Shown: positions 25,407 through 35,347, counted from the first letter of the stretch. The stretch: 64,000 nt of DNA from Desulfobacterium sp. (GCA_030145245.1 JAQYWC010000065.1:217459-281458); one strand, 5' to 3'. Notes: a model not told the origin generated them from the letters alone. Numbers and translations are program-made.

Positions 25407-27410
25407 ATGAAACTGTTGAGAACACTTTTAATACCGGGCATTGCCTGCCTGGTCTTTGCAGGCTCGTCCCTGGCCGGACCGAGCGGCCCCATCCAACTGG
25501 ACCAGATCGTTGTCACGGCCACCAAATCCGGAACCGCCATCAAGGATATTCCAGGGTCGGTCACCGTTATCACGGACAAGGAGATCCAGGGTCAGAATCT
25601 GCCCAACGGTGATGTGGGGGATCTGTTAAGGTCGGTTCCCGGCATCACCCTGAGAAGGGCCTATGCCCCCTTCCCCGCCTACCCTAACATCCGGGGGCTT
25701 GGCAGCGATGCCACGGTGACCCTGGTCAACGGGATTCCCACCAACTGGGAGATCACCCAGGCCATTCCCCACAAGAATGTCCAAAGGATCGAGATCCTCC
25801 GGGGGCCTGCATCGGCCCTGTACGGTGCCAATGCCACGGGCGGGGTGATCAATATCATCCTCAAACAGGGAAAAGAAGATCCTGAAACCTCCCTGGGCGT
25901 CGGTTACGGAAGGTTTGACACCCTGAAGCTGTCGGCGGCAACCAGCGGAAAACTCGAAAAGTTCTCCTACGCCCTTGCGGCAAGCCATGAAGACTCCAAC
26001 GGCAGCCGGGTGGTCACCAACGATCTCAATCCCAGCATCACCATGATCGACGGGTGCGAATATGACAAACAGAGCTTTTCCATGAACACGGGGATCGATC
26101 TTGCCAAGAATTCACGCCTCTCCCTTTTTTACAACTTCTTCCACGATGACTACACCCGGGGCCGTCCCCATGTGGGTGGAGACTGGGACAGGCATTTTTC
26201 CGGCCTCACCCTTAACCAGGATTTTGGGGAGAGGATCTCGTTCATGGGCTATGTGGGCTATCGCTACGACGATCTGATCCATCTCTACGACAAGGGAAAT
26301 ACCAACCTGGACCCCAACAAGAAACGGTACACCGACTACTATGAGATCCCCGCGGAACTGAGGATCATGGCAAAGACCGGGGGAAACCACACCCTGACCA
26401 CGGGCGTTTTCCACAACCAGACCAGCACCGAGCAGGAATATAAAGAGTGGTTTTCCCACGACCTGATCCAGGAGAACCGCTACAAGGTGAGAACCCTTGC
26501 AGGCTATGTGGAAGATGTGTGGAAACCGGTGGAGCCCCTTACCATCACGGCCGGCGTCAGATACGACCACTGGAAAAATTACGACAACATGTTCAGCAAC
26601 TACACGGACAGCACCCCCGGGGACCGCACCGACCACAGCTGGAGCCCCAAGATCGGCCTGCGGTACAACTTTGCCAACGCCCTCTCCCTCTGGGCCAACT
26701 ATGGCACCGGATTCAAGCCCCCCACATCGGCCCAGCTCTATGACGACCGGACCTCCGGGGGCAACCCAAGGCAGCCCAACCCCAACCTGAAACCGGAAGA
26801 GACCCGCGCCTGGGAGATCGGTGGGGAAAAATGGCTGACCCACAGGATTAGAACCAGCATCACCGGGTTCTACAGCATCACCGACCACAAGATTCTCTCC
26901 TGGTTTGATCCCGGCAATGTCTGGGTCAACAAGAACCTGGGGGAAACCCGCTCCTACGGAACCGAGCTGGATATCGCCCTCTACCTCAACGACCACTGGA
27001 CCGTCACCGCCAACTACACCTACAACCGTGCCACCATTGAGGAGAACCCCTCAACCCCCTCCCAGGAGGGAAATTACCTCCCCTTCAGCCCGAAAAACAA
27101 GGCCAATGTCGGGGTGACCTATGAAGATAAGGATAATTTCACCATCACCGCCATGGTGCGCTACCTGGATGAACAGTTCACCAACGATAAAAACACCAGG
27201 GAAAACGCAAACGGCGAAAGCCTTGTCATGGACGACTCCTTTGTGGTGGACCTGAAGGCCGTAAAGCACTTCAGAATCAACCGGGGATGGCTCAAGACAG
27301 TGGCGATCTCCGTGGCCGTGGATAATCTCTTTGACGAGGAGTACCGCTCCTTCTACATGTACGAAGATCCCGGCACGGTGGTCTCAACCCAGGCTGAATT
27401 CACCTTCTGA
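25407..27410 (+). CDS. TonB-dependent outer-membrane receptor
   Basis: This is a 667-residue outer-membrane receptor for TonB-driven uptake. It has a signal peptide (LLIPGIACLVFAGSSLA) and a TonB-box-like start IVVTATKSG. The plug domain follows (DIPGSVTVITDKEI, VERIEILRGP-like VQRIEILRGPASALYG, ATGGVINI), then a beta barrel ending in the aromatic residue of QAEFTF. A receptor of this size usually carries cobalamin, ferric siderophores or other metal chelates. It stands alone, so the ligand is not given by neighbours. Its expression is probably controlled by the structured leader just upstream. AAAGAGGAAAAG lies before the ATG. Confidence 0.88.
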   Translation: MKLLRTLLIPGIACLVFAGSSLAGPSGPIQLDQIVVTATKSGTAIKDIPGSVTVITDKEIQGQNLPNGDVGDLLRSVPGITLRRAYAPFPAYPNIRGLGSDATVTLVNGIPTNWEITQAIPHKNVQRIEILRGPASALYGANATGGVINIILKQGKEDPETSLGVGYGRFDTLKLSAATSGKLEKFSYALAASHEDSNGSRVVTNDLNPSITMIDGCEYDKQSFSMNTGIDLAKNSRLSLFYNFFHDDYTRGRPHVGGDWDRHFSGLTLNQDFGERISFMGYVGYRYDDLIHLYDKGNTNLDPNKKRYTDYYEIPAELRIMAKTGGNHTLTTGVFHNQTSTEQEYKEWFSHDLIQENRYKVRTLAGYVEDVWKPVEPLTITAGVRYDHWKNYDNMFSNYTDSTPGDRTDHSWSPKIGLRYNFANALSLWANYGTGFKPPTSAQLYDDRTSGGNPRQPNPNLKPEETRAWEIGGEKWLTHRIRTSITGFYSITDHKILSWFDPGNVWVNKNLGETRSYGTELDIALYLNDHWTVTANYTYNRATIEENPSTPSQEGNYLPFSPKNKANVGVTYEDKDNFTITAMVRYLDEQFTNDKNTRENANGESLVMDDSFVVDLKAVKHFRINRGWLKTVAISVAVDNLFDEEYRSFYMYEDPGTVVSTQAEFTF

Positions 27411-27419
27411 CCCAAACAA

Positions 27420-27469
27420 GCGCCTGCAGGAAGGCCCCTCAACCGGGGCTGTTCCTGCAAGGTGCTTTT
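27420..27469 (+). terminator. Terminator of the TonB receptor gene
   Basis: A long stem ends in TTTT 9 bp after the stop codon. TGCAGGAA (27425-27432) pairs with TTCCTGCA (27452-27459), GCCCC (27434-27438) with GGGGC (27445-27449), and further bases pair below a bulge. Confidence 0.75.
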
Positions 27470-27577
27470 CCTGATAACAGATCCGCTGAATCGCATCGAT
27501 ATCCTTAAAAAGATAGATCTTCTCCATGGTCTTCAAGAAACCGACAGCCTCTTTTGATTGTTCAATCGGTTCCAGGG

Positions 27578-29998
27578 TCATTCAAAATACCCCTGGATCT
27601 CGAAGGTGGTCTCCTCGGAGCAGGGCGCCTTTACCTCCCGCAGCTTGACCCCGTACATGGTCCGGTCGATCACCAGGGAGGAGCGCTCACCCTTGACGAT
27701 GGTTCCCTGCTCGATCATATTTTTGACCTTGATCTCCGGGCTGAAGGGCAGAAATCCCTTTTCCTGGTCCATGAGAAAAAAATCCTTTTCAATGGACAGC
27801 TCCGCGATCTCCGTTTCAAGGGTCTCAATCTCCCCGACGGATGCGGCCATGCGCTGGTCGATGACACTCATATTCGCCTGGTTGTCGGCTTTCAGGCGCT
27901 GGGTGGCGTTCACCGCGGCCCTGTATATCCCAGATTGTTTATCAAGGAGAGATTGAACCTCCTGCTGCTTCTGCTCCAGGGGGACCGTGGCAAACCGTTC
28001 CACAATCCCGTTGATAAACTGGTGGGCCACGGATCCCCTGGAAAACCCGAGAACCCCTTTGAAATTGCTCAACAGATCGTCCAGCACGGCCGGGGTGTCG
28101 ATGTCGGTACTCTCCAGCAGTGATCGCAACATGCCAAGTGCACTCTCCTGCTCCCCGTACTCCTCCTGCACCTTGACCTGATGCTGGAACCGGGCCATCA
28201 TCCCTTGGAGTTCCTCTTCATACTTGAGGATCCGAAGGCTCTGCTCCTTGTGATCCAAGAGCTGGCTGAGCTCCACCAGCCGGCCGGTTTCGTGGCGGCC
28301 GATCCTCAGGAGGGAGCAGCTCTTGCCGCTGGAATAGACATTTTTCAGAACAATGCCCCGCTGGGCCAGGATCACCGACGAGATCACATCCGCCCCGGTC
28401 GCCTGGAAGCTGCCCTTGGTGACGATCTTTGCGTTTTCGATGTTCCGGCTCACCACCACATTGCCCTGGGCCTCGATGTCGGCCGGCTCCCGGGCCATAT
28501 CCATCCGGGTGGTGTCCTCTCCGATGGTGCCCTTGATCTCCACGCTTCCCGAGGCAACCACCCGTCCCAGAACATGCTGCCACACCGTCAGCCGGTTGCA
28601 GGCAACAGCGGCGCCGTGGCCGATGGTCCCCAGGATCTCAAGGTTGTAGAACTTATAGTCATCCGAGGTGTCCCCCAGCACATCCCCCTCGATTCTCCTT
28701 GGGGGAGGCTCCGTGACCGAGGGGGTGACAAACAGGGTCCGCTCCCGGTAGAGGGCCGGATTTCCTTCAATGGCCGCAACATAGGAGATACCGTCAGAAC
28801 TCTCCACCCCTTTTCCCTTGCCCAGGTAACAGGGATTCACTTTGTCCGGAAAGATGACATTCCCAAACACATCCCTGCCCGGCGTTCCCTCCGTGTGGGG
28901 CGTTCTCCTGGCGATCAATTCCCCCTTTTTCACAAAGGGAACCGTGCCCGCCCCCCCATCGCTCTCCCGGGAATAGTACCCTGTGTCAAAAAAGAACTCC
29001 AGGGAACCGTCCACCCCCTGCTCCGGCGGATACCCTTTGGCGATCAGGAACTCCTCTCCCGGTTTCCCTTCCAAAAGAAAGGTTTGAATCTCTTTGTCCT
29101 TAAGTATCCCGAACCGGATACCGGCAAGCTTGATCCAGTTTTGAAGGTTGTGGACGGAGATATCTTCTATCAGCTCCGTTTTTTTGACAACAAAGGCCTC
29201 ACGCTTTGTCCCTGGGATACGGTATTCAAACAGCTGCCCAAGCCGCTGATTCATCTTGATTTCCGAATTATAGAGGTGCAGGGACTTCTCCAGGTTAAGC
29301 CGCTGGATCTCATACTCCTTCTGCTCCTGGAGTATGGAGATGACGTCCTGGTCGGTGAGGGAGAACGCCTCCTTGAGGATCTCCCCCAGGTAGCGCCGGG
29401 GCTCGCCCTGCTCTGCCTCTGTCTTCTGCTGTTTCAGGGCCTGGTTGATCTCCCCTATGGTGAGATATCCGTTCTTGACGGCAATGACACCGAACCGCTT
29501 GTTGATGTCGATCCACTCCAGCTCAGATCCGGCCAGGTGGTTCATGGCATCTGCCAGGCCCTCATCCCTGATGCGGTCCTGGGTCAGGAGCACGGCGGTG
29601 CAATGGGCCAGGGAGATCGCCTGGTTGGCCAGGAGGATCTCGCCTATCAGCTTGTGCTCCTGGGTCTTTGTGAAATGATTTTCCTGGACCTCCAGGGCCT
29701 TTTCCAGGTTATCGTAATCGGTGAACCGGTTGGCAATGGCAAGCTTGCCAAACGTCTTGTCCAACCGCTTGATCTCCGGGTGATCCTGAACCGCAAACAA
29801 GAAATCGATATCACGGTGGGAGAGGTAGTCGTGGCGCCTGAAGATGTTCAACACGGAAAAGCCGGGATTGGCCTGGAGCTCCTGGATCAGTTCCGTCAGG
29901 ATCGTCTGCTCCTGTTCAGGGGAGATCAACTTACAGCGCACCGCCAGTTCGACAAGGTTGCGGTTCTCCTTGTCAATGGTCGTGATGGCGTGTTTCAT
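27578..29998 (-). CDS. DUF342 (FapA-like) protein with N-terminal helical repeats, copy 2
   Basis: This is an 806-residue cytoplasmic protein. The first 260 residues hold repeated helical units resembling the N-terminal domain of GspE-type ATPases (FGKLAIANRFTDYDNLEKAL, then FGVIAVKNGYLTIGEINQAL and LGEILKEAFSLTDQDVISIL). A DUF342/FapA region follows (about 360-600, KKGELIARRTPHTEGTPGRDV) with glycine-rich beta-helix repeats (VEIKGTIG, IEAQGNVVVSRNIENAKIVT). A coiled-coil tail comes next. The start overlaps the stop of the upstream paralogue (ATGA). DUF342 proteins are linked to polymer or membrane organisation in several phyla; no specific activity can be assigned here. Long antisense open frames over this gene are codon-bias shadows. 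Confidence 0.72.
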   Translation of the reverse strand: MKHAITTIDKENRNLVELAVRCKLISPEQEQTILTELIQELQANPGFSVLNIFRRHDYLSHRDIDFLFAVQDHPEIKRLDKTFGKLAIANRFTDYDNLEKALEVQENHFTKTQEHKLIGEILLANQAISLAHCTAVLLTQDRIRDEGLADAMNHLAGSELEWIDINKRFGVIAVKNGYLTIGEINQALKQQKTEAEQGEPRRYLGEILKEAFSLTDQDVISILQEQKEYEIQRLNLEKSLHLYNSEIKMNQRLGQLFEYRIPGTKREAFVVKKTELIEDISVHNLQNWIKLAGIRFGILKDKEIQTFLLEGKPGEEFLIAKGYPPEQGVDGSLEFFFDTGYYSRESDGGAGTVPFVKKGELIARRTPHTEGTPGRDVFGNVIFPDKVNPCYLGKGKGVESSDGISYVAAIEGNPALYRERTLFVTPSVTEPPPRRIEGDVLGDTSDDYKFYNLEILGTIGHGAAVACNRLTVWQHVLGRVVASGSVEIKGTIGEDTTRMDMAREPADIEAQGNVVVSRNIENAKIVTKGSFQATGADVISSVILAQRGIVLKNVYSSGKSCSLLRIGRHETGRLVELSQLLDHKEQSLRILKYEEELQGMMARFQHQVKVQEEYGEQESALGMLRSLLESTDIDTPAVLDDLLSNFKGVLGFSRGSVAHQFINGIVERFATVPLEQKQQEVQSLLDKQSGIYRAAVNATQRLKADNQANMSVIDQRMAASVGEIETLETEIAELSIEKDFFLMDQEKGFLPFSPEIKVKNMIEQGTIVKGERSSLVIDRTMYGVKLREVKAPCSEETTFEIQGYFE

Positions 29999-32421
29999 TC
30001 AAAGTACCCTTGGATCACAAAGGTTGTCTCCTCGGAATCGAGGGCCTTTACCTCCTGCAGCTTGACCCCGTACATGGTCCGCTCGATCACCATGGAGGAG
30101 CGCTCACCCTTGACAATGGTTCCCTGTTCAATCTTATTTTTGACCTTGATCTCCGGGCTGAAGGGCAGAAATCCCTTTTCCTGGTCCATGAGAAAAAAAT
30201 CCCTTTCAATGGACAGCTCCGCGATCTCCTCTTCAAGGGTCTTGATCTCCTTGCCGGAGCTGGCCATGCGCTGCTCGATGACACTCAGATTCGCATGGTA
30301 GTCGGCTTCCAGCCGCTGGGTGGCGTTCACCGCAGCCCTGTACATCCCTGAATTCTTCTCAAGGAGCGCTTGAACCGCCTTCTGCTTCTGCTCCAGGGGG
30401 AACGTGGCAAACCGTTCCACGATCCCGTTGAGCAACTGGTGAGCCTTGGTTCCCCTGGAGAAACCCAGAATCCCTTTGAAATTGATCAACAGATCGTCCA
30501 GCGCGGCCGGTGTCTCGATGTCGGCTTTCTCCAGCATGGATCGCAAAAAGCCAAGGGCGCTCTGTTGCTCCTCGTACTCCTCCTGCGCCTTGACCTGATG
30601 CTCAAGCCGGGCCTCCATCCCTTCGAGCTCCTCTTCATGTTTGAGGCTCCGAAGGCTTTGCTCCTTGTGGTCAAGGAGCTGGCTGAGCTCCACCAGCCGG
30701 CCGGTTTCGTGTCGGCCGATCCTCAGGATGGAGGAGCTCTTGCCGCTGGAATAGACATTTTTAAGAACAATGCCCCGCTGGGCAATGACCACCGACGAGA
30801 TCGCATCCGCCCCGGTCCCCTGGAAGCTGCCCTTGGTAACGATCTTTGCATTTTCAATGTTCCGGCTCACCACCACGTTACCCTGGGCCTCGATCTCGGC
30901 CTGCTCCCTGGCCACATTCATCCGGGTGATCCCCTCTCCAATGGCCCCCCTGATCTCCACGCTTCCCGAGGCAATCACCCGTCCCAGGACATTCTGCCGC
31001 ACCGTCAGCTGGTTGCAGAGAACAGAGGCCCCATTGCAGATGGAGCCCATGATCTCAAGGTTGTAGAACTTGTGGTCATCAAAGGTGTCCTCCAGCACAT
31101 CCCCCTCGACTCTCCGGAGGGGAGGATCCATGACCGCGGGGGTGACAAACAGGGTCCGCTCCCGGTAGAGGACCGGATTCCCATCAATGGCCGCAACATA
31201 GGAGATGTCGTCAACGCTCTCCACACCCTTGCCCTTGCCCAGGTAACAGGGATTCACCTTGTCCGGGAAGATGGCATTCCCAAACACATCCCTGCCCGGC
31301 GTTCCCTCAGTGTGGGGCGTTCTCCTGGCAATCGATTCCCCCTTCTTCACAAAGGGAACCGGGCCCGGGTCCCCATCGCCCTCCCGGGAATAGTACCCGG
31401 TGTCAAAAAAGAATTCCAGGGAACCGTCCACGCCCTGCTCCGGCAAATGCCCCTGGGCGATCAGGAACTCCTCTCCAGGTTCTCCGTCAAGAAGAAAGGT
31501 TTCGATCTCTCGATCCTTGACGATCCCGAACCGGACGCCGGCAAGCTTGATCCAGTTTTGAAGGTTGTGCACGGAGATCTCTTCGAGAAGCTCCGATCGC
31601 TTGACAACAAAGGCCTCAAGCTTTGTCCTTGGGATACGGTATTCAAACAGCTGCCCGAGCCGCTGGTTCATCTTAATTTCGGAATTATAAAGGTGCAGGG
31701 ACTTCTCCAGGTTGAGCCGCTGGGTCTCATACTCCTTCTGCTCCTGGAGTATGGTGATGACGTCCTGATCGGTGATACCGAACTCATCCTTGAGAATCTC
31801 CCCCAGGTAGCGCCGGGCCTTGCCCTGGGCGGTCTCACTCTTCTGCTGTTTCAGGGCCTTGTTGATCTCCTGGATGGTGACATAGCCGTTCTTGACGGCA
31901 ATGACACCGAATCGCTTGTTGATGTCGATCCGCTCCAGCTCAGATCCGGCCAGCTGGTTCATGGCCTCTGCCAGGAATTCATCCTTGATGCGGTCCTGGG
32001 TCAGGAGCACGGCGGTACGGTCCGCCTGGGTGATCGCCCGGTCGGCCAGGAGAATATCGCCAATGAGCTTGTTCTCCCGGGTCTTCCTGAAGTGCTTTGC
32101 CTGAAACTCCAGGGCCTTTTCCACGGTTTCGGAATCGGTGAACCGGTTGGCAATGGCCAGCTTGCCGAACTTCTTGTCCAAAAGCTTGAGCTCCAGGTGA
32201 TCCTGAACGGCAAACAGGAAATCGATATCACTGTGGGAGAGATAGTCGTGGCGCCTGAAGATATTCAACACGGAAAAGCCCGGATCGGTCTGGAGTTCCT
32301 GGATCAGTTCCGTCAGGATCGCCTGTTCCTGTTCAGGGGAGATCAACTTACAGCGCACCGCCAGTTCGACAAGGCTGCGGTTGTCCTTGTCAATGGTCGT
32401 GATAGTGTCCTTTTTGCCCAT
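29995..32421 (-). CDS. DUF342 (FapA-like) protein with N-terminal helical repeats, copy 1
   Basis: This 808-residue protein has the same architecture as the following gene and is mostly identical to it: GspE-N-like helical repeats, a DUF342 core with KKGESIARRTPHTEGTPGRDV, a beta-helix with VVVSRNIENAKIVTKGSFQG, and a C-terminal coiled coil. The two genes are a tandem duplication joined by a 4-base stop/start overlap, so they are probably made together and could form a heteromer. There is no signal peptide or membrane span, so a cytoplasmic location is likely. The ATG at 32421 lacks a strong Shine-Dalgarno; AAAGG is the best candidate. Confidence 0.72.
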   Translation of the reverse strand: MGKKDTITTIDKDNRSLVELAVRCKLISPEQEQAILTELIQELQTDPGFSVLNIFRRHDYLSHSDIDFLFAVQDHLELKLLDKKFGKLAIANRFTDSETVEKALEFQAKHFRKTRENKLIGDILLADRAITQADRTAVLLTQDRIKDEFLAEAMNQLAGSELERIDINKRFGVIAVKNGYVTIQEINKALKQQKSETAQGKARRYLGEILKDEFGITDQDVITILQEQKEYETQRLNLEKSLHLYNSEIKMNQRLGQLFEYRIPRTKLEAFVVKRSELLEEISVHNLQNWIKLAGVRFGIVKDREIETFLLDGEPGEEFLIAQGHLPEQGVDGSLEFFFDTGYYSREGDGDPGPVPFVKKGESIARRTPHTEGTPGRDVFGNAIFPDKVNPCYLGKGKGVESVDDISYVAAIDGNPVLYRERTLFVTPAVMDPPLRRVEGDVLEDTFDDHKFYNLEIMGSICNGASVLCNQLTVRQNVLGRVIASGSVEIRGAIGEGITRMNVAREQAEIEAQGNVVVSRNIENAKIVTKGSFQGTGADAISSVVIAQRGIVLKNVYSSGKSSSILRIGRHETGRLVELSQLLDHKEQSLRSLKHEEELEGMEARLEHQVKAQEEYEEQQSALGFLRSMLEKADIETPAALDDLLINFKGILGFSRGTKAHQLLNGIVERFATFPLEQKQKAVQALLEKNSGMYRAAVNATQRLEADYHANLSVIEQRMASSGKEIKTLEEEIAELSIERDFFLMDQEKGFLPFSPEIKVKNKIEQGTIVKGERSSMVIERTMYGVKLQEVKALDSEETTFVIQGYFE

Positions 32422-32447
32422 ATGAAAGAACCTTTATGAGTTGCAGA

Positions 32448-32530
32448 TTTTAGCTTCTTAGCTCTGATTTTCGTGTTATTTGGGCAAGAGGATCAGAAAA
32501 CGTTTTTGTTTCTGGCTTGTCCAGGTTATG
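32448..32530 (+). repeat. Dispersed ~80-bp hairpin repeat, copy A
   Basis: This is one of three copies in the window (others at 52682-52764, minus, and 55368-55448, plus). The core begins TTAGCTTCTTAGCTCTG and ends CTTGTCCAGGTTATG. It folds into GGGCAAG (32482-32488) with CTTGTCC (32516-32522), then CAGAAA/TTTCTG around a T-rich loop. Here it lies between divergent genes, upstream of pyrD. The rest of 32422-32762 shows no gene. Confidence 0.75.
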
Positions 32531-32762
32531 GATTTATACATTTAATATCCTGCATTATCAGAGATTCTTCAACGTTTTTTTGTAAAACAAAGCAAACGCC
32601 CGGGCTCCCCCACCTGTTGAACAGGATCGTCACAGCCGGGGGCAACGGCGAAGATTGATGGTGATATTGCTTTGTTTAATGGATTGATGGCGCGTTTTGT
32701 TGTATGATTGCAGCCAAAAACACAAGGCAATGACAACATGATTAACATGGGGTACTGGTTTT

Positions 32763-33665
32763 ATGAACGTAAATTTTCTAGGAAAACAACTCAAAAGCCC
32801 GACGGTCCTGGCCTCCGGCATACTTGGCAACAGCTTTGACATTTTAGAACGGGTCCATGGGGCCGGATGCGGAATCGTCACCATGAAATCCATCGGTCCC
32901 GCCCCCCGTGACGGTCATAACAACCCAACGGTGATCGATCTCGGCCACGGCCTGATCAATGCCGTGGGACTGCCCACCCCCGGATTTCGTCATATGGATG
33001 AAGAGTGGGAGGATCTGGAGAAACGGGATTTCCCCTTGAGTGCAAGCATCTACGGCGGCTCTGTTTCCGAGTTTGTTGAGGTGGCAAAGTTTGTGGCAGA
33101 GAAAGGCCCGGATTTTATCGAGCTCAATATTTCATGCCCTAATTCCGCAAAACACGGCATGCTCTTTGGCACCAACCCGGAATCGAGCTTTGATGTTGTA
33201 AGCGCGGTTAAACGGGTAACCGGCCAGATCCCGGTGATTCCAAAGCTCACCCCCCAGGCCCTGTCCATTGGCGAAATAGCCAAAGCTTGCGAAGAGGCCG
33301 GGGCCGATGCACTCTGTGCGATCAATACGGCCGGGCCGGGCATGCTCATTGACATTGAAAGCCGGAAACCCATCCTGGCGTATAAAAAGGGGGGACTCTC
33401 CGGCCAGATGATACGGCCCATTGCCGTGCGCTGTGTCTATGAGATCTGCCAGCAGACCACCCTTCCCGTGATCGGCCTTGGCGGCGTCACCACGGGCAGG
33501 GATGCCGTTGAAATGATCATGGCCGGCGCAACCCTGGTGGGGGTTGGCAGCGCCGTAAAATCCAGGGGCATCGACGTATTTTCAACCATCACACGTGAGC
33601 TTGCCCAATGGCTTGAAGACCACGGTACAACACTTGAAGAGATAAGGGGTGCGGCCCATGGATAA
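32763..33665 (+). CDS. pyrD: Dihydroorotate dehydrogenase, class 1B catalytic subunit
   Basis: This 300-residue cytoplasmic FMN enzyme oxidises dihydroorotate to orotate in pyrimidine synthesis. Family motifs are seen: VLASGILGNS, TMKSIGPAPRDGHN (FMN-binding lysine), FIELNISCPN, CAINTAGPGM and VIGLGGVTTGRDAVEMI. The next gene encodes the PyrK electron-transfer subunit, which marks this as the NAD-linked class 1B type. The start at ATG 32763 is the common family start, although no strong Shine-Dalgarno is present. It is first of a pyrD-pyrK-pyrE operon. Confidence 0.94.
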   Translation: MNVNFLGKQLKSPTVLASGILGNSFDILERVHGAGCGIVTMKSIGPAPRDGHNNPTVIDLGHGLINAVGLPTPGFRHMDEEWEDLEKRDFPLSASIYGGSVSEFVEVAKFVAEKGPDFIELNISCPNSAKHGMLFGTNPESSFDVVSAVKRVTGQIPVIPKLTPQALSIGEIAKACEEAGADALCAINTAGPGMLIDIESRKPILAYKKGGLSGQMIRPIAVRCVYEICQQTTLPVIGLGGVTTGRDAVEMIMAGATLVGVGSAVKSRGIDVFSTITRELAQWLEDHGTTLEEIRGAAHG

Positions 33666-33704
33666 CAAGGGAGATGCATACCGAAACATGAAGGGAAAAG
33701 AATA

Positions 33705-34505
33705 ATGGAAAAAAAACCTGTAATGCTGAAAATCGACCAGGTTCAGTGCCATAACGAAAACTATGCCACACTCTTTTTCAACCATGGGATCGAGTTCATC
33801 CCTGGCCAGTTTGTCATGCTGTGGCTTCCTGAAATCGATGAAAAGCCCTATACGGTTTCCTTTCATTCAAAGGAGAGGTTTGGTGTCACGGTTGAGGCAA
33901 AGGGCCGGTTTTCCCAACGGGCCGTGGCATTGAAACCAGGCGATCTTGTGGGGGTCCGCGGCCCCTTTGGCAACGGCTTCTCCTTTGATGCCCATGCAAA
34001 TGTCTGTTTTGTGGCAGGCGGGTGCGGGATTGCCCCCCTGGCTCCCATGATTGAATCCGTGCCCGGCAGCAAAACCATCATCCAGGGGGCAAGGAGCGAT
34101 GACTATCTTCTTTTCAAGGACAGGTTCTCAGGTTCGGATGTGCACTATTGTACGGATGACGGCAGTTTCGGCCAAAAAGGGTTTGTGACGGACGCCCTGG
34201 CAGACGCCATGGCAAACAACATGTTTGACATGGTCTACACCTGCGGCCCGGAAGTGATGATGAAAAAGGTGTTTGACCTGTGCGAAGCCAACTCTGTCCG
34301 GTGCCAGATCTCCCTGGAACGCTATATGCGATGCGGTTTTGGGGTGTGCGGTGCCTGTGTGTGCGGAAAAGAACGGGTGTGTGTTGACGGGCCTGTTTTT
34401 GAATCCCAACAGATCCGGACCCTGGACGATTTTAATAAAAAAGCGCTGCTGAAGTCCGGGAAAGCAGTGACGCTTAACGACTATTTTTCCTGGCGATCAG
34501 CTTAA
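33705..34505 (+). CDS. pyrK: Dihydroorotate dehydrogenase electron-transfer subunit
   Basis: This is a 266-residue flavo-iron-sulfur protein that passes electrons from PyrD to NAD. A ferredoxin-reductase-like FAD part (KPYTVSFHSKERFG, GVRGPFGNGFS) and an NAD-binding part (AGGCGIAPLAPMI) are followed by the [2Fe-2S] cysteines in CGFGVCGACVCGKERVC. It lies 39 bp after pyrD and 31 bp before pyrE. It is about the usual length for PyrK. Confidence 0.92.
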   Translation: MEKKPVMLKIDQVQCHNENYATLFFNHGIEFIPGQFVMLWLPEIDEKPYTVSFHSKERFGVTVEAKGRFSQRAVALKPGDLVGVRGPFGNGFSFDAHANVCFVAGGCGIAPLAPMIESVPGSKTIIQGARSDDYLLFKDRFSGSDVHYCTDDGSFGQKGFVTDALADAMANNMFDMVYTCGPEVMMKKVFDLCEANSVRCQISLERYMRCGFGVCGACVCGKERVCVDGPVFESQQIRTLDDFNKKALLKSGKAVTLNDYFSWRSA

Positions 34506-34536
34506 AAATTAATAACAACGATTTTGGAGATATATA

Positions 34537-35205
34537 ATGGGTTATAAAGAACGGTTTATCGAATTCCTTGTAAAGTGCGATGCCATCAAATTTGGCGAGT
34601 TTACCTTAAAAAGCGGCCGGACCGCCCCCTATTTCATCAATACGGGCATGTTTGATACCGGAAACAAAATAAAAGAGCTGGGCACCTATTATGCCAAGGC
34701 CGTAACCGAGCATTTCAAAGAGGATTTTCATGCCATCTACGGCCCTGCCTACAAGGGAATCCCCCTGTGCGTTGCCACGGCCGTGGGCTTAAGCATGGAC
34801 GGCATCGACAAGGGGTATGTGTTCAACCGGAAAGAGGCAAAGACCTATGCCGATAAAAGCACCCTTGTGGGCATGGACCTGAGCGCTTCAACGGAATTGA
34901 TCCTGGTGGATGATGTCATCACCTCAGGCAAGGCGATTCGCGAGTCCGTCGAGGTGTTGAAAGAGAACAAAAATCCCAGGGTCAAGGGGATTGTGATCAG
35001 TGTCAACCGCCAGGAAAAGGGCAAGACAGATAAAAATGCCCTCAAAGAGGTGGAGGAGGGCCTTGGCATCCCCGTTTTTTCCATCGTTACCATCAGCGAG
35101 ATCAAAACCTATCTCCACAACCGGCCCATTAATGGCACCATTGTCATTGACGATGCCATGCTTGAAAAGCTGAACCGCTATTCTGAGGCCTACGGCGCGG
35201 AATAG
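34537..35205 (+). CDS. pyrE: Orotate phosphoribosyltransferase
   Basis: This 222-residue cytoplasmic enzyme joins orotate to PRPP to form OMP. The substrate loop FTLKSGRTAPYFINTG, GPAYKGIPL and the PRPP-binding motif LILVDDVITSGKA are all present. TTTGGAG precedes the ATG by 8 bases. It is the last gene of the pyrD-pyrK-pyrE operon. Confidence 0.94.
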   Translation: MGYKERFIEFLVKCDAIKFGEFTLKSGRTAPYFINTGMFDTGNKIKELGTYYAKAVTEHFKEDFHAIYGPAYKGIPLCVATAVGLSMDGIDKGYVFNRKEAKTYADKSTLVGMDLSASTELILVDDVITSGKAIRESVEVLKENKNPRVKGIVISVNRQEKGKTDKNALKEVEEGLGIPVFSIVTISEIKTYLHNRPINGTIVIDDAMLEKLNRYSEAYGAE

Positions 35206-35213
35206 AGACCACG

Positions 35214-35262
35214 CTCAACTTTCGGCGTCGGCGGTTCTTACATGGCCAGGCCGAAAGTTGAG
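35214..35262. terminator. Perfect 13-bp inverted repeat between convergent genes
   Basis: CTCAACTTTCGGC (35214-35226) and its exact complement (35250-35262) flank a 23-base loop just after pyrE. There is no T run, so it would act as a Rho-assisted stop or an mRNA 3'-end protector. The remaining bases to 35347 hold nothing recognisable. Confidence 0.5.
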
Positions 35263-35347
35263 TAACAACCATACGCCCTGGCCCGATACCCTTCCCGGTC
35301 CCCCTTGCCCTGCCGGCCAGATGGACGGTCCGGAAAGGGGGCGCCAT

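Noticed and set aside
27384..27581. Short leftward frame after the second DUF342 gene, starting ATGA-overlapped, with a sequence faintly like the start of a cyclic-nucleotide-binding domain (AVGFLKTMEKIYLFKDID)
   Set aside because: It runs through the terminator hairpin of the TonB receptor and into that gene; only about 35 residues look protein-like, so it is at best a scrap.
28181..32439. Two very long plus-strand open frames (706 and 689 codons) opposite the DUF342 genes
   Set aside because: They are antisense to clearly homologous genes, repeat each other only because the genes are duplicated, and have no family motif; third-position bias explains them.
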